From positions 1 through 41,927 of the forward strand of contig JAQWQL010000043.1 of NCBI GenBank assembly GCA_029244605.1: a stretch of 41,927 bases of DNA, given 5' to 3'. The notes beneath the pieces were generated by a model, which was not told the origin of the DNA, searched no databases, and worked only from the letters and a program-made list of their open reading frames with translations. This DNA is from Acidimicrobiales bacterium (GTDB taxonomy: Bacteria; Actinomycetota; Acidimicrobiia; Acidimicrobiales; UBA8592). The translations under genes were made by a program, and so were the position numbers. Shown here one piece after another: positions 25,308-33,736 of this stretch (the first letter of the stretch is position 1; the number at the start of each line of letters is the position of its first letter).

Positions 25308-26240
25308 ATGAGTAAATTAGTTGAAGGAAAAGTTGCCCTAATTACTGGAGCAGCTGGAGGCATCGGACGTGAACATGCCTTGATGCTGGCTTCGCATGGA
25401 GCCAAGGTCGTCGTGAATGACCTTGGTGGAGACCGGCATGGTGTAGGTGAGGATCTTTCAGCTGCCCAAAAAGTCGTCGAGGAAATTAAATCCTTCGGTG
25501 GTGAAGCCGTTGTCAATGGCGGGAACGTTGCAGATTTTACCGCAGCGAAGGAAATGATCGAACAAGCAGTGGATACTTTTGGAGACCTAAATATTGTGAT
25601 CAATAACGCGGGGATTCTTCGCGACCGAATGCTTTTTTCCCTGAACGAGGACGATTGGGATGCGATTATGAGCGTGCATCTCAAAGGGACTTTCGGCCCT
25701 TCACATCATGCAGCTGTGTATTGGAGAAACAAAGCAAAAGCAGGTGAGGAGACCTACGGAAGAATTATTAATACCTCTTCACCATCCGGAATCTACGGGA
25801 ATATAGGCCAAAGCAATTACGGAGCTGCGAAAGCAGGTATCGCCGCATTTACCGTCATAACTGCAATGGAGCTAGCAAAATACAATGTTACTGTTAATGC
25901 CCTCGTTCCTGCGGCCCTATCGAGGATGACTGCAGACCTTGTAGGTATGGATGGATTAACTGATGAACAGAAGGAGTCTATGTCTCCAAGGTGGCAGGCA
26001 GTAACAGCAACATGGCTTTGTAGCGAAGCTGCAAGCAAGGTAACAGGTCGGCTTTTTGACATTCGCGGGAATCAATTAGGGATTGCTGAGGGCTGGAGTT
26101 TGGGGCCTGTTGGCACTCAACCTGATGACCCGACAGAACTAGGACCTCTCATGGAGGAACTAATGTCCAAGGCGGCCTTAAATGCGAATATGGGTGGGAA
26201 ACCACAAGGCGGATCTGGACGTCCAGAAAACGAGATTTAG
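25308..26240 (+). CDS. SDR oxidoreductase, 17beta-HSD4/3-hydroxyacyl-CoA dehydrogenase-like
   Basis: The 310 residues include TGAAGGIG, VVVNDLGGDRHG (a loop typical of peroxisomal multifunctional enzyme type 2 and the actinobacterial ChsB1/Hsd4 group), VINNAGILRDRMLF and YGAAKAG with the catalytic Tyr/Lys. The family oxidises 3-hydroxyacyl-CoA thioesters, including steroid side-chain CoA esters, with NAD+. An AGAGGA ribosome binding site precedes the ATG. With the CoA-transferase upstream (divergent), the acyl-CoA dehydrogenase downstream and the Ltp2-like protein elsewhere in the window, it fits a beta-oxidation set for branched or cyclic acyl-CoAs. That assignment is inference. Confidence 0.88.
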   Translation: MSKLVEGKVALITGAAGGIGREHALMLASHGAKVVVNDLGGDRHGVGEDLSAAQKVVEEIKSFGGEAVVNGGNVADFTAAKEMIEQAVDTFGDLNIVINNAGILRDRMLFSLNEDDWDAIMSVHLKGTFGPSHHAAVYWRNKAKAGEETYGRIINTSSPSGIYGNIGQSNYGAAKAGIAAFTVITAMELAKYNVTVNALVPAALSRMTADLVGMDGLTDEQKESMSPRWQAVTATWLCSEAASKVTGRLFDIRGNQLGIAEGWSLGPVGTQPDDPTELGPLMEELMSKAALNANMGGKPQGGSGRPENEI

Positions 26241-26247
26241 CAACCGT

Positions 26248-26658
26248 TTACTCCAAAGGTGTCAATAACTCAAAACCAAGTTCTGCAGCTGCTGGTATTT
26301 GCCGATGATCAAGGGTGAGATATTTCACAGGTCTGGGTAGTCGATCAATCGCAGCAAAATGAAGAGCGTCAACGAGCCTTAATCCAAATCTGGAACCGAG
26401 TTCAGAAGCATGACTGATACAGCGGCCGTCTAGCGGAACCACATGGAATGAGTCCCAATCAGCATTAAATTGAAGAGTCAATTCGCTATGTTGTGAAGGT
26501 GAAATAGATGCTCGATGTAACGTAAGTAGCGCTTCTGCCCTGACCAGCTCAGAAGCACACCAAATATGGGTTCGGTCCATTTCTTCCAGAACCATTGCCC
26601 TATGATCTCCAGGCAGGTATCGAAGTACTAAAGCAGAAGTATCAATCGCTAGAATCAC
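26248..26658 (-). CDS. PIN-domain toxin, VapC-like
   Basis: The 136 residues match the PIN nuclease fold: AIDTSALVLRYL at the N-terminus with the first acidic residue (D6), a central glutamate (ELVRAEAL), LVDALHFAA with the third acidic residue, and TLDHRQ with a fourth. These coordinate magnesium or manganese for RNA cleavage in VapC toxins. Its ATG overlaps the stop of the antitoxin gene (ATGA), the classic coupled arrangement. It converges with seven bases spacing on the SDR gene. The target RNA is unknown. Confidence 0.87.
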   Translation of the reverse strand: MILAIDTSALVLRYLPGDHRAMVLEEMDRTHIWCASELVRAEALLTLHRASISPSQHSELTLQFNADWDSFHVVPLDGRCISHASELGSRFGLRLVDALHFAAIDRLPRPVKYLTLDHRQIPAAAELGFELLTPLE

Positions 26659-26939
26659 GTGCCGCGCAACTCCTGAAGTATTCGATCTATAGAGATATCA
26701 ATCGGAGTCAGGGCAGGCTTGCCATGTGGAGGTTTGTCTTCGTTTTTAGGGCGGTTAAGTAACCCTGCAGCTACAAGATCATCTAGAGTCGGTTCGCCTT
26801 CTGGCTCTAGAGGGCCAATTTGTGCAATGGGATGCCCATCTAGCGTGACGATAATGCGATCGCCAGATGCAGCTCTTTTGAGGTACGTCGCAATCTCCGC
26901 TCTAAGTTCTCTTACGCCGATATGGTTTTGGCTTCCCAC
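26655..26939 (-). CDS. Phd/YefM-type antitoxin
   Basis: IGVRELRAEIATYLKRAASGDRIIVTLDGHPIAQIGPL is the typical N-terminal DNA-binding fold of Phd/YefM antitoxins. The C-terminal half (LVAAGLLNRPKNEDKPPHG onward) is proline/charge rich and would wrap around the PIN toxin. The track start at 27008 runs through a palindrome that is probably the operator. I prefer the GTG at 26939, just upstream of the first beta strand, giving 94 residues. The pair forms a type II toxin-antitoxin module that likely represses its own transcription. Confidence 0.82.
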   Translation of the reverse strand: MGSQNHIGVRELRAEIATYLKRAASGDRIIVTLDGHPIAQIGPLEPEGEPTLDDLVAAGLLNRPKNEDKPPHGKPALTPIDISIDRILQELRGT

Positions 26940-26955
26940 CCCACCACAATACCGT

Positions 26956-26979
26956 AATGCGTACTTCGATGTACACATT
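26956..26979 (-). promoter_or_regulatory. Candidate toxin-antitoxin operator (imperfect palindrome)
   Basis: AATGCGTAC-TTCGAT-GTACACATT is a 9-6-9 inverted repeat with a single mismatched pair, 16 bases upstream of the preferred antitoxin start. Phd/YefM and VapB antitoxins bind such palindromes to autoregulate. A TTGGCA hexamer just upstream (26986-26991, minus strand) could be a -35 element. Confidence 0.5.
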
Positions 26980-27066
26980 TGGATGTGCCAAATTGTCTTC
27001 TTGCGCATATGCTGTTCAAGGAATCAGACCAACAAACAGTAAGAACGAAGATTTAGGAGCAGTACC

Positions 27067-28179
27067 ATGAACTTTGCATTTTCAGAAGAGCAAGAAACAC
27101 TTAGGGAATTTGTTCGTAATTTCCTTGAGGAAAAATCATCTGAAGCAGCTGTCCGCGAACAAATGGACACCGACAATGGTTACGACCCCGATGTTTGGCA
27201 ACAGATGAGTGAACAAATGGGACTTCAAAGCCTTATCGTCCCAGAAGAATTCGGAGGACAAGGGTTCGGGTATGTTGAGCTCATCGTAGTGCTAGAAGAA
27301 ATGGGGAGATCCCTTCTTTGCGCACCCTTCTTCTCAAGCGTTGTCCTCGCCGCAAATACCCTCATTCATTCCGGTGATGAAACAGCAAAATCTAATCTTC
27401 TCCCTCAAATTGCAAGTGGCACGATAGCAACGCTTGCATTCACCGAGGAAAATGGGAAATGGGATGAAGGCGGAATCACAATGCAAGCATCTGAATCTGA
27501 TGGCGGTTACACGCTCGATGGTTCAAAGATGTACGTACTCGATGGGAATACTGCTGAAATAATCCTTGTTGCAGCCCGAACCGCTAACGGCGTAAGCCTC
27601 TTTCACGTTGATGCTGGGGCCGATGGACTGACAAGAACCTCGCTTGCAACGATGGACCAAACACGAAAACAATCTAAGCTTGATTTCTCTGGCACCCCCG
27701 CCACCCTTATTGGCGAAGATGGGAAAGGCTGGGACACGCTATCCACAGTTTTGGATCTTGCCGCTGTCGGACTTGCCGCTGAACAAGTCGGTGGAGCTCA
27801 AATGTGCCTAGACATGGCTGTTGAGTACGCAAAGGTACGAGTTCAATTTGGTCGCCCAATTGGCTCTTTCCAAGCAATTAAACATAAGTGCGCTGATATG
27901 TTACTTGAAGTCGAATCTGCCAAATCAGCAGCATATTATGCTGGATGGTGTGCTGCGGAAATGAATGACGAGCTTCCCTCAACAGCAAGTCTGGCAAAAG
28001 CTTATTGCTCAGAAGCTTACTTCCATGCTGCAGCTGAAAATATCCAGATCCATGGAGGTATCGGATTTACTTGGGAACACCCTGCCCACCTCTATTTCAA
28101 GAGGGCAAAGAGCTCAGAGCTTCTATTTGGGGATCCGACATACCACCGCGAGTTGCTCGCTCAGAGGATAGGTATCTAG
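27067..28179 (+). CDS. Acyl-CoA dehydrogenase family protein
   Basis: The 370 residues show the ACAD fold: N-terminal helical domain (FAFSEEQETLREFVRNFLEE), a middle beta domain (LAFTEENGKWDEGG), and a C-terminal helical domain with AVEYAKVRVQFGRPIGSFQAIKHKCADM and IQIHGGIGFTWEHPAHLYFKRAK. The last segment is typical of the FadE subunits that often pair as heteromers in actinobacterial steroid and branched-chain degradation. The second FadE expected for such a heteromer is not adjacent, so it may be encoded elsewhere or this one may be homomeric. It uses FAD and passes electrons to ETF. Confidence 0.92.
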   Translation: MNFAFSEEQETLREFVRNFLEEKSSEAAVREQMDTDNGYDPDVWQQMSEQMGLQSLIVPEEFGGQGFGYVELIVVLEEMGRSLLCAPFFSSVVLAANTLIHSGDETAKSNLLPQIASGTIATLAFTEENGKWDEGGITMQASESDGGYTLDGSKMYVLDGNTAEIILVAARTANGVSLFHVDAGADGLTRTSLATMDQTRKQSKLDFSGTPATLIGEDGKGWDTLSTVLDLAAVGLAAEQVGGAQMCLDMAVEYAKVRVQFGRPIGSFQAIKHKCADMLLEVESAKSAAYYAGWCAAEMNDELPSTASLAKAYCSEAYFHAAAENIQIHGGIGFTWEHPAHLYFKRAKSSELLFGDPTYHRELLAQRIGI

Positions 28180-28254
28180 CAGCAACTAGTAATCTCCTTA
28201 CTTAAAAAAGGTTGCGTTATGTAGCCTAAGCCGTCCCGCGATAGTCTGTTAACG

Positions 28255-29271
28255 ATGAAAGTAGCAGTCACAGGGGGGACCGGGTTTACAGGTGGCCACA
28301 CCTTAAGAAAGTTAATTGATGCTGGACACGAACCAGTAGCGTTGGTCCGAAGTGTGGAAAAACTCGAACAAGTTATCGAACTGCACGGTTTGCCTTCAAT
28401 TGCATATGTGACAGGCGAAGTTTCTGACACTGAAGCAGTCTCGAGGCTAATGGATGGGTGCGATGCCGCTATGCATATTGCAGCTGTCACCGGCACTCAA
28501 ATCCGGAAAATCCCATCTCTCAAAACAACAAATATCGATGGGACACGAATTGTTCTTGAGGAAGCCGCAAGAAGAGAACTGGACCCAATAATCTATGTGT
28601 CTTCCCAGAGCACCCTTCATCCGCCTCTAGAAGACCATTACATGGCCAATGGGCCTCTTTCTGACAACCCCATCGGAGTTTATGCACAATCAAAAGTTGA
28701 AGGCGAACGCTACGCGCGCAAGCTGCAAGATGAAGGCTACCCGGTTGTTATAGTCTGGCCCTCAGGGATCGTAGGTCCTAATGATGTTGGAATAAGTATT
28801 GCTGCTAGCGGCATAGCTCGTCTCTTGAACGTCCCAATTCTCCCCCTTCCCAAAACAGGTGGAGTTCTGATGCATGACGTAAGGGATCTCGCTACAGTCC
28901 TCGCCTGCTGTATAGAAAAGAGCAAAGGGCCACGCCATTTCGGCGTTTTCGGGCACTTCTACAACTGGGAAGAAACCAGAACACTCCTGATGAACACCAC
29001 AGGACGAAAAATAAGGTCACTCCAATTCCCAGATAACCTTTTCCTTGGAATGGGTCACATAGGAGACCTCTTCGACCTCCTTCACCTCCCATTCCCCCTT
29101 GATTATTCGACAGCGCAGTTCATGACTAGCCTACGACCTGGAGATGACCTCCATACCCGCCAAGAATTCAATATAGAGTGGCGGCCGTTAGAAGAAAGCT
29201 TCTTTGATACCCTGCAGTGGCTAGTGCAGCAAGGGCACCTAAAATCTCGGAAGGTTCCCTCGTTACTCTAG
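28255..29271 (+). CDS. NAD-dependent epimerase/dehydratase family (extended SDR)
   Basis: The N-terminus TGGTGFTGGHTLRKLIDAGHEPVAL is the extended-SDR nucleotide-binding motif, and YAQSK provides the catalytic Tyr/Lys. The segments HIAAVTG, YVSSQSTLHPP and PSGIVGPNDVG are typical of the family. Members act on nucleotide sugars, 3-beta-hydroxysteroids or dihydroflavonol-like carbonyls, and the present sequence does not decide between them. It follows the acyl-CoA dehydrogenase by 75 bases on the same strand and may be co-transcribed. Confidence 0.85.
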   Translation: MKVAVTGGTGFTGGHTLRKLIDAGHEPVALVRSVEKLEQVIELHGLPSIAYVTGEVSDTEAVSRLMDGCDAAMHIAAVTGTQIRKIPSLKTTNIDGTRIVLEEAARRELDPIIYVSSQSTLHPPLEDHYMANGPLSDNPIGVYAQSKVEGERYARKLQDEGYPVVIVWPSGIVGPNDVGISIAASGIARLLNVPILPLPKTGGVLMHDVRDLATVLACCIEKSKGPRHFGVFGHFYNWEETRTLLMNTTGRKIRSLQFPDNLFLGMGHIGDLFDLLHLPFPLDYSTAQFMTSLRPGDDLHTRQEFNIEWRPLEESFFDTLQWLVQQGHLKSRKVPSLL

Positions 29272-29288
29272 GTTCATAGACAGGGAAC

Positions 29289-30500
29289 TTACGTATTCTC
29301 ATTTTCTACTATTTCTAGAATCTTGTTGAATACATTGGGCTGCGCATCGGCAGTAACCGCCCATGAAGGAATCAACGGCAATTCCATCGGCCGGGTAAGG
29401 TATTGTTCCCCTGCCGCAGTTATGGTTTGCGCAAACATCTCAACCAATTGTTCTTCTCTATACCGATCTACGGGGAACCCATTCATCTCAGCATCATGGG
29501 TGTAGTGATCCACAAAGTCTAAAGCAGTGCGATAATACGTGGCCTTAAGAGTTCGAAATATCCCTTGAGAAAAGACTTGCCCTCGAATTGCTAGTTTCCG
29601 ATAGATGGACTTTGTAATATCAGTCGCCATGCGGTGCAGCCCGTGGTCTGGGTCTTCCTCTGACACTATTTGGTGCTTGTGATCGTAGGCGTCTGCAAGG
29701 TCGACCTGACACACTCTTCCACTTGTGTAACGTCGATACACTTCGGAAAGAACCCCTATCTCCAAGCCCCAATCGAATGGAATTCTTAACCCAAGGACAA
29801 CGTCAGCGTTCATGGCACACTCGCCTGCGAGCGGATATCTGAAACTATCCAGATAATTAAGGTAATCATCCTGTCCAAGAGTTTGCTGCAAAGCCCGAAT
29901 CAGTGGAGTAACTAATAGTCTCGAAACCCGGCCGTTAAATCCATCGGGGTCTGTGCGGAAATAGAAACCTTTGGAAAAAACATACCCAAACGTCGGGTTC
30001 GCCACTGGGTAGATCAGTTTCGCGAGCATGTCTCTGGAGTAAGTGACGACGTCAGCATCGTGCATTCCAAGAACAGCTCCCCTCCCAGAGGCAAGAAAAT
30101 ATCCCATCGAGTACCAAACGTTTGCCCCTTTCCCACGCTCCACAGGTCCGAGATTCTGATCTGCTAATTCTTTCTGGAGCTCGCGCATGGCAGGCCCATC
30201 ATTCCAGATAATTCGACACCGAGAATCCAACGCTTGAAATGCTTTTTTTGCTTTTATGAATTGTGCGTGATTAGCATTATCTAGACCGATAATGACTTCA
30301 TCAAGGTATGTTACTTTCCTTAGTTCAGAAATAATTCTTGGAATAGCATCACCTTCGAATTCTGAGTACAAGGCGGGTATCAAAAGAGAGATTGGCCTTG
30401 TCTTCGACCAATCCAGCAGATCTGACTCAAGGTCTTCAACTGTCCGGTTTGAGAGATTATGAAATGTGGTTATGACACCATTTTGGAAAAAGTCGCCCAC
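29289..30500 (-). CDS. gpgS: GT81-type glycosyltransferase, glucosyl-3-phosphoglycerate synthase-like
   Basis: The 403 residues resemble the long GpgS form of cyanobacteria and thermophiles: ISLLIPALYSEFEGDAIPRI at the start, GKGANVWYSMGYFLASGRGAVLGMHDADVVTY with the metal-binding DxD, FRYPLAGECAMNADVVLGLRIP, and DWGLEIGVLSEVYRRY. GpgS transfers glucose from a nucleotide sugar to 3-phosphoglycerate, the first step to the compatible solute glucosylglycerate. The matching phosphatase (gpgP) is not adjacent, though the HAD protein at 7 kb is a conceivable distant candidate. The gene symbol is provisional, since related GT families make mannosylglycerate or other products. Confidence 0.7.
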   Translation of the reverse strand: MGDFFQNGVITTFHNLSNRTVEDLESDLLDWSKTRPISLLIPALYSEFEGDAIPRIISELRKVTYLDEVIIGLDNANHAQFIKAKKAFQALDSRCRIIWNDGPAMRELQKELADQNLGPVERGKGANVWYSMGYFLASGRGAVLGMHDADVVTYSRDMLAKLIYPVANPTFGYVFSKGFYFRTDPDGFNGRVSRLLVTPLIRALQQTLGQDDYLNYLDSFRYPLAGECAMNADVVLGLRIPFDWGLEIGVLSEVYRRYTSGRVCQVDLADAYDHKHQIVSEEDPDHGLHRMATDITKSIYRKLAIRGQVFSQGIFRTLKATYYRTALDFVDHYTHDAEMNGFPVDRYREEQLVEMFAQTITAAGEQYLTRPMELPLIPSWAVTADAQPNVFNKILEIVENENT

Positions 30501-30578
30501 TATTTCCCTTTCGTTTGATGTCTAGAAGGATATGCTTTTTTTTGCTATTTCGTACATTCCTTATTCTGGTAGCAAGCC

Positions 30579-31235
30579 TTATAGCTCCCAGTTCACTGAG
30601 TCTCTTCCGGAGTCAGTTAAAATGTGATTCGCTACTGAAAAAGGTCTACTTCCGAAAAATCCTCTATGGGCGCTTAGCGGGGATGGGTGAGGAGATTCAA
30701 TAATATGATGCCTATCTAGGTCAATTAATGCTTTTTTCTTTCTGGCAAAAGCCCCCCAGAGAATAAAAACTGTTTTCTCTTTTTTCTCATTTAGCACGCT
30801 GATCACTTGGTCTGTGAAGATTTCCCACCCCTTCCCTTGATGTGACCCCGCCTGATGAGCTCGTACTGTCAAAGTAGCGTTTAAGAGCAATACTCCTTGA
30901 CGCGCCCAAGACTCTAAATTGCCATGTTTTGGAATAGCGATGCCCAAGTCGGAGTTCAGCTCCTTGTAAATATTTCTCAGAGATGGAGGTATAGGGGTTC
31001 CTTCTTTGACTGAGAAACTCAATCCATGTGCTTGACCCTCACCATGGTATGGGTCTTGGCCAAGAATCAGAATCTTCACATCCTTATATGCAGTGAGACG
31101 AAAAGCTGCGTACACCTCATCGTGCTTTGGAAAGACTTCATGGTGGTTGCGTTCTTCATATACATACTGTTGGAGCTCTTTCCAATAAGGCTTATCAAAT
31201 TCTTCTTTAAGTAGAGGATTCCATTCGGTCTTCAT
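30579..31235 (-). CDS. ung: Uracil-DNA glycosylase, family 1
   Basis: GQDPYHG (catalytic D61 with the water-activating loop) and HPSPLSAHRGFFGS (the minor-groove leucine loop) are the two defining UDG family 1 motifs, with LLNATLTVRAHQAGSH between them. The enzyme removes uracil from DNA to start base excision repair. The track start (31391) would add 52 residues with no family match and overlap the divergent ProA-like gene. The ATG at 31235 gives 218 residues, normal for Ung. It lies just upstream of the GpgS-like gene on the same strand. Confidence 0.95.
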   Translation of the reverse strand: MKTEWNPLLKEEFDKPYWKELQQYVYEERNHHEVFPKHDEVYAAFRLTAYKDVKILILGQDPYHGEGQAHGLSFSVKEGTPIPPSLRNIYKELNSDLGIAIPKHGNLESWARQGVLLLNATLTVRAHQAGSHQGKGWEIFTDQVISVLNEKKEKTVFILWGAFARKKKALIDLDRHHIIESPHPSPLSAHRGFFGSRPFSVANHILTDSGRDSVNWEL

Positions 31236-31351
31236 GAAACGCAATCTAGCCCAGACCAAGCTGCTGCACATACATGGAGAGCTAGGCAGCATAATTACCG
31301 TATTTCGATTTTCTATTTGAGACCTAGTGAACCCATGGGTAGCATGCCGAA

Positions 31352-32857
31352 ATGGATAATGATTTGAATTCGATAACAGAAGGCATGGCAATCCCGTATG
31401 GAGGGAACAAAGTTACCTTTGTCTCAACTGAGCTTGCTGAATCATTTTCCGCTGGAGACTACCTTATTGTCGTCCAAACCACAGGAGACCTTTTGCATAT
31501 CCCTAGAGCTATCTGGGCGCTATCCCAAGAAGCGGTCGGAAACGCATTTACAGCTTTTTCTCATATGGGTTCGGTTACGGATGAGGCCATCACTACGTTC
31601 TATGAGTCTTTCGCTAGATATCTAGAACGAGATGATTCGTTTGGGTTAATAGCTGAAGCGAATGCTATCGATGTGCAGGAAGCGAAATCGAAAGATCGAT
31701 CAACGACACGGCTGGAATTATCGGCAACGATGCGATCAAACATGATCGAAGGCCTCCGCATGTGGAGCCAAACTAGCTCAAGCCGAGGCGAATCAACTGA
31801 GACCATCAGCCACGATGGGTGGACTGTTAACCAACTCACAGCAGGACTGGGCGTTGTTGGATTTGTCTTTGAGGGCCGTCCAAATGTTTTCGCTGATGCT
31901 ACAGGTGTTCTTCGGTCAGGCAATACTGTTGTTTTTCGCATAGGCTCTGATGCCCTGCAAACTGCCAACGCTATAGCCGAATATGCACTCAACCCTGCCC
32001 TAGTTGAATCTGGGTTACCTCTTGGCGCTGTTTCTCTTGTGAATAGCCCTGCGCGATCAGCTGGGTACGCAATGTTCTCTGATGAGCGCTTAGCCCTTGC
32101 CGTAGCCCGTGGCTCAGGCCCAGCTGTAGCTCAACTGGGCGCAGTAGCTCGACAAGCAGGGATCCCTGTCAGTTTGCATGGAACTGGTGGCGCATGGATC
32201 ATGGCAGGTGAAAGTGCCGACCAAGATAGATTCAAAAGTGCCATCTTTCATTCCTTAGATAGGAAAGTGTGCAATACCCTAAATACTTGTTGCATCCCAA
32301 AATCCCGAGCTCATGACCTTGTCCCGGTGTTTCTCGAAGCATTAGCCCAAGCGGGCCAGAGACGAGACGCTCAAAGCAAGCTACATGTTGTTCAATCCTC
32401 TGCAGAATTCATCCCTGAAGAATGGTTTCAGGATGTATCAATTGACCGAGCTGAAGGCCCAGTTACTGAACCTCAAACCGACCTAATCGAGTACGGAGGT
32501 CTAGGCCAAGAGTGGGAATGGGAAAACTCACCGGAAGTTTCTCTCGCTATCGTCGACTCAACAGAGCATTCAATAGACCTTTTCAATGAGCACTCGCCAC
32601 AGTTTGTTGCAAGTTTAATTTCAGAAGACGAAACGGAGCATTCCGACTTCTACAAGTCCGTCAACGCCCCATTCGTCGGTAATGGGTTCACCCGCTGGGT
32701 CGATGGACAATATGCCCTTGGCCGCCCTGAATTAGGCTTATCGAACTGGCAATTCGGACGTCTTTTCGGTAGGGGCGGAGTTCTTTCAGGCGATTCCGTC
32801 TTCACTATAAGAACGACTGTTGAGCAAACGGACCCAAATATCACTCGCCTTAAATAG
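31352..32857 (+). CDS. proA: Glutamate-5-semialdehyde dehydrogenase (ProA)-like, N-terminally extended
   Basis: GLGVVGFVFEGRPNVFADATG, VVFRIGSDALQTANAI and the active-site segment RKVCNTLNTCCI (nucleophile C307) match gamma-glutamyl phosphate reductase, an aldehyde dehydrogenase-superfamily enzyme of proline synthesis that reduces gamma-glutamyl phosphate with NADPH. At 501 residues it is about 80 longer than usual ProA, and the extra length is mostly an N-terminal ~65-residue segment before the normal start of the fold. The kinase partner proB is not in the window. The sequence drifts from standard ProA in several motifs, so a different acyl-phosphate or aldehyde substrate remains possible. 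Confidence 0.7.
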   Translation: MDNDLNSITEGMAIPYGGNKVTFVSTELAESFSAGDYLIVVQTTGDLLHIPRAIWALSQEAVGNAFTAFSHMGSVTDEAITTFYESFARYLERDDSFGLIAEANAIDVQEAKSKDRSTTRLELSATMRSNMIEGLRMWSQTSSSRGESTETISHDGWTVNQLTAGLGVVGFVFEGRPNVFADATGVLRSGNTVVFRIGSDALQTANAIAEYALNPALVESGLPLGAVSLVNSPARSAGYAMFSDERLALAVARGSGPAVAQLGAVARQAGIPVSLHGTGGAWIMAGESADQDRFKSAIFHSLDRKVCNTLNTCCIPKSRAHDLVPVFLEALAQAGQRRDAQSKLHVVQSSAEFIPEEWFQDVSIDRAEGPVTEPQTDLIEYGGLGQEWEWENSPEVSLAIVDSTEHSIDLFNEHSPQFVASLISEDETEHSDFYKSVNAPFVGNGFTRWVDGQYALGRPELGLSNWQFGRLFGRGGVLSGDSVFTIRTTVEQTDPNITRLK

Positions 32858-32959
32858 AACCCTAAAAATTAGGTAAGAATAGTCGCTGCAGCTTGTATTG
32901 ACGTCACCTCAAACTCATAATGGTCTAAGATCACAGTGTTATTCAACTTAAGAGGGAAT

Positions 32960-33727
32960 ATGAAAAACAAAGCGTTTCTTCTCGTTATCGGATTTATTTC
33001 CGTAGTCCTAGCAGCCTGTGGTGGTGGCGGAAGCTCAGGCGGCAACGATGAAGGAACTGTCGTCGGAGTCCAAGGAGGAACGAAAGTAGTTGCTGAAGAC
33101 GTCATTGCCGAAGCCCAAGAACAAAGAGCCAATAACGAAGACGAAGAAAGCGAAGAACAGACGCTTTCAGTTGAAGACGTCGAAGTTGAAGAACTAAACG
33201 AAGCCCCAGCTGAAGAAGAAGCAGAGGAAGATATTGAAGTCTCAGAAGCCGAAGAGGACCCTCTGGATGGCCTTCTTAACGCTGTTGCTACCTTTCAGGG
33301 GTGTCTTGAAGATCAAGGATTCGAATTTATAGGGGCCCCCGGACAGCCGGGTCCAAATGGAGAAACCGTAGACCCAAGCGAATTCACGCCCGAATACCTT
33401 GGAGCTCTCCAAACGTGCGCTACTCAAAGCAACATTCTTGAAAGCTTCCAAAGCTTCAATGAAGCGCAAGAGAATCTAACCCCTGAACAAATCACAGCAA
33501 ACAACTTTGGAATTCCAACATTTGGAGAGTGCCTAGAACGATTAGGGTGGGAAGTAGGCGAACTCGTTCCCGATTCAAGAGGAGCCCTTAGTTTTGGGGA
33601 AAATGGAACAGGATTGACACCCCCCGAAGAGAACGAAGACATTTTCCCCATAGATGACATCAACACTTGCCGCCAGGAAGCCACCGCCTACACCGAAGCA
33701 AACTACGTTCCTGAAGACGAGAGCTAG
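32960..33727 (+). CDS. Acidic lipoprotein of the MacAB-like exporter operon
   Basis: MKNKAFLLVIGFISVVLAAC is a lipoprotein signal with lipobox LAAC, followed by a glycine/serine linker. The ATG at 32960 has AGAGG upstream and is preferred to the track start. Residues about 45-105 are extremely acidic (many Glu/Asp), which could bind calcium or other cations. The rest contains a twofold repeat of F-x-x-C-L-E-x-x-G-x-E (FQGCLEDQGFEF and FGECLERLGWEV) with four conserved-looking cysteines. I know no family function. It is nine bases upstream of the adaptor gene, so it is probably part of the exporter. Confidence 0.75.
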   Translation: MKNKAFLLVIGFISVVLAACGGGGSSGGNDEGTVVGVQGGTKVVAEDVIAEAQEQRANNEDEESEEQTLSVEDVEVEELNEAPAEEEAEEDIEVSEAEEDPLDGLLNAVATFQGCLEDQGFEFIGAPGQPGPNGETVDPSEFTPEYLGALQTCATQSNILESFQSFNEAQENLTPEQITANNFGIPTFGECLERLGWEVGELVPDSRGALSFGENGTGLTPPEENEDIFPIDDINTCRQEATAYTEANYVPEDES

Positions 33728-33736
33728 GTAATCTAC

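Noticed and set aside
30515-30703. 62-residue + strand ORF
   Set aside because: It overlaps the 3' end of ung, has no family resemblance and most of it is antisense.
32861-32873. CCTAA-AAA-TTAGG hairpin after the ProA-like gene as terminator
   Set aside because: The stem is short and AT rich and no T-tract follows; not strong enough to annotate.
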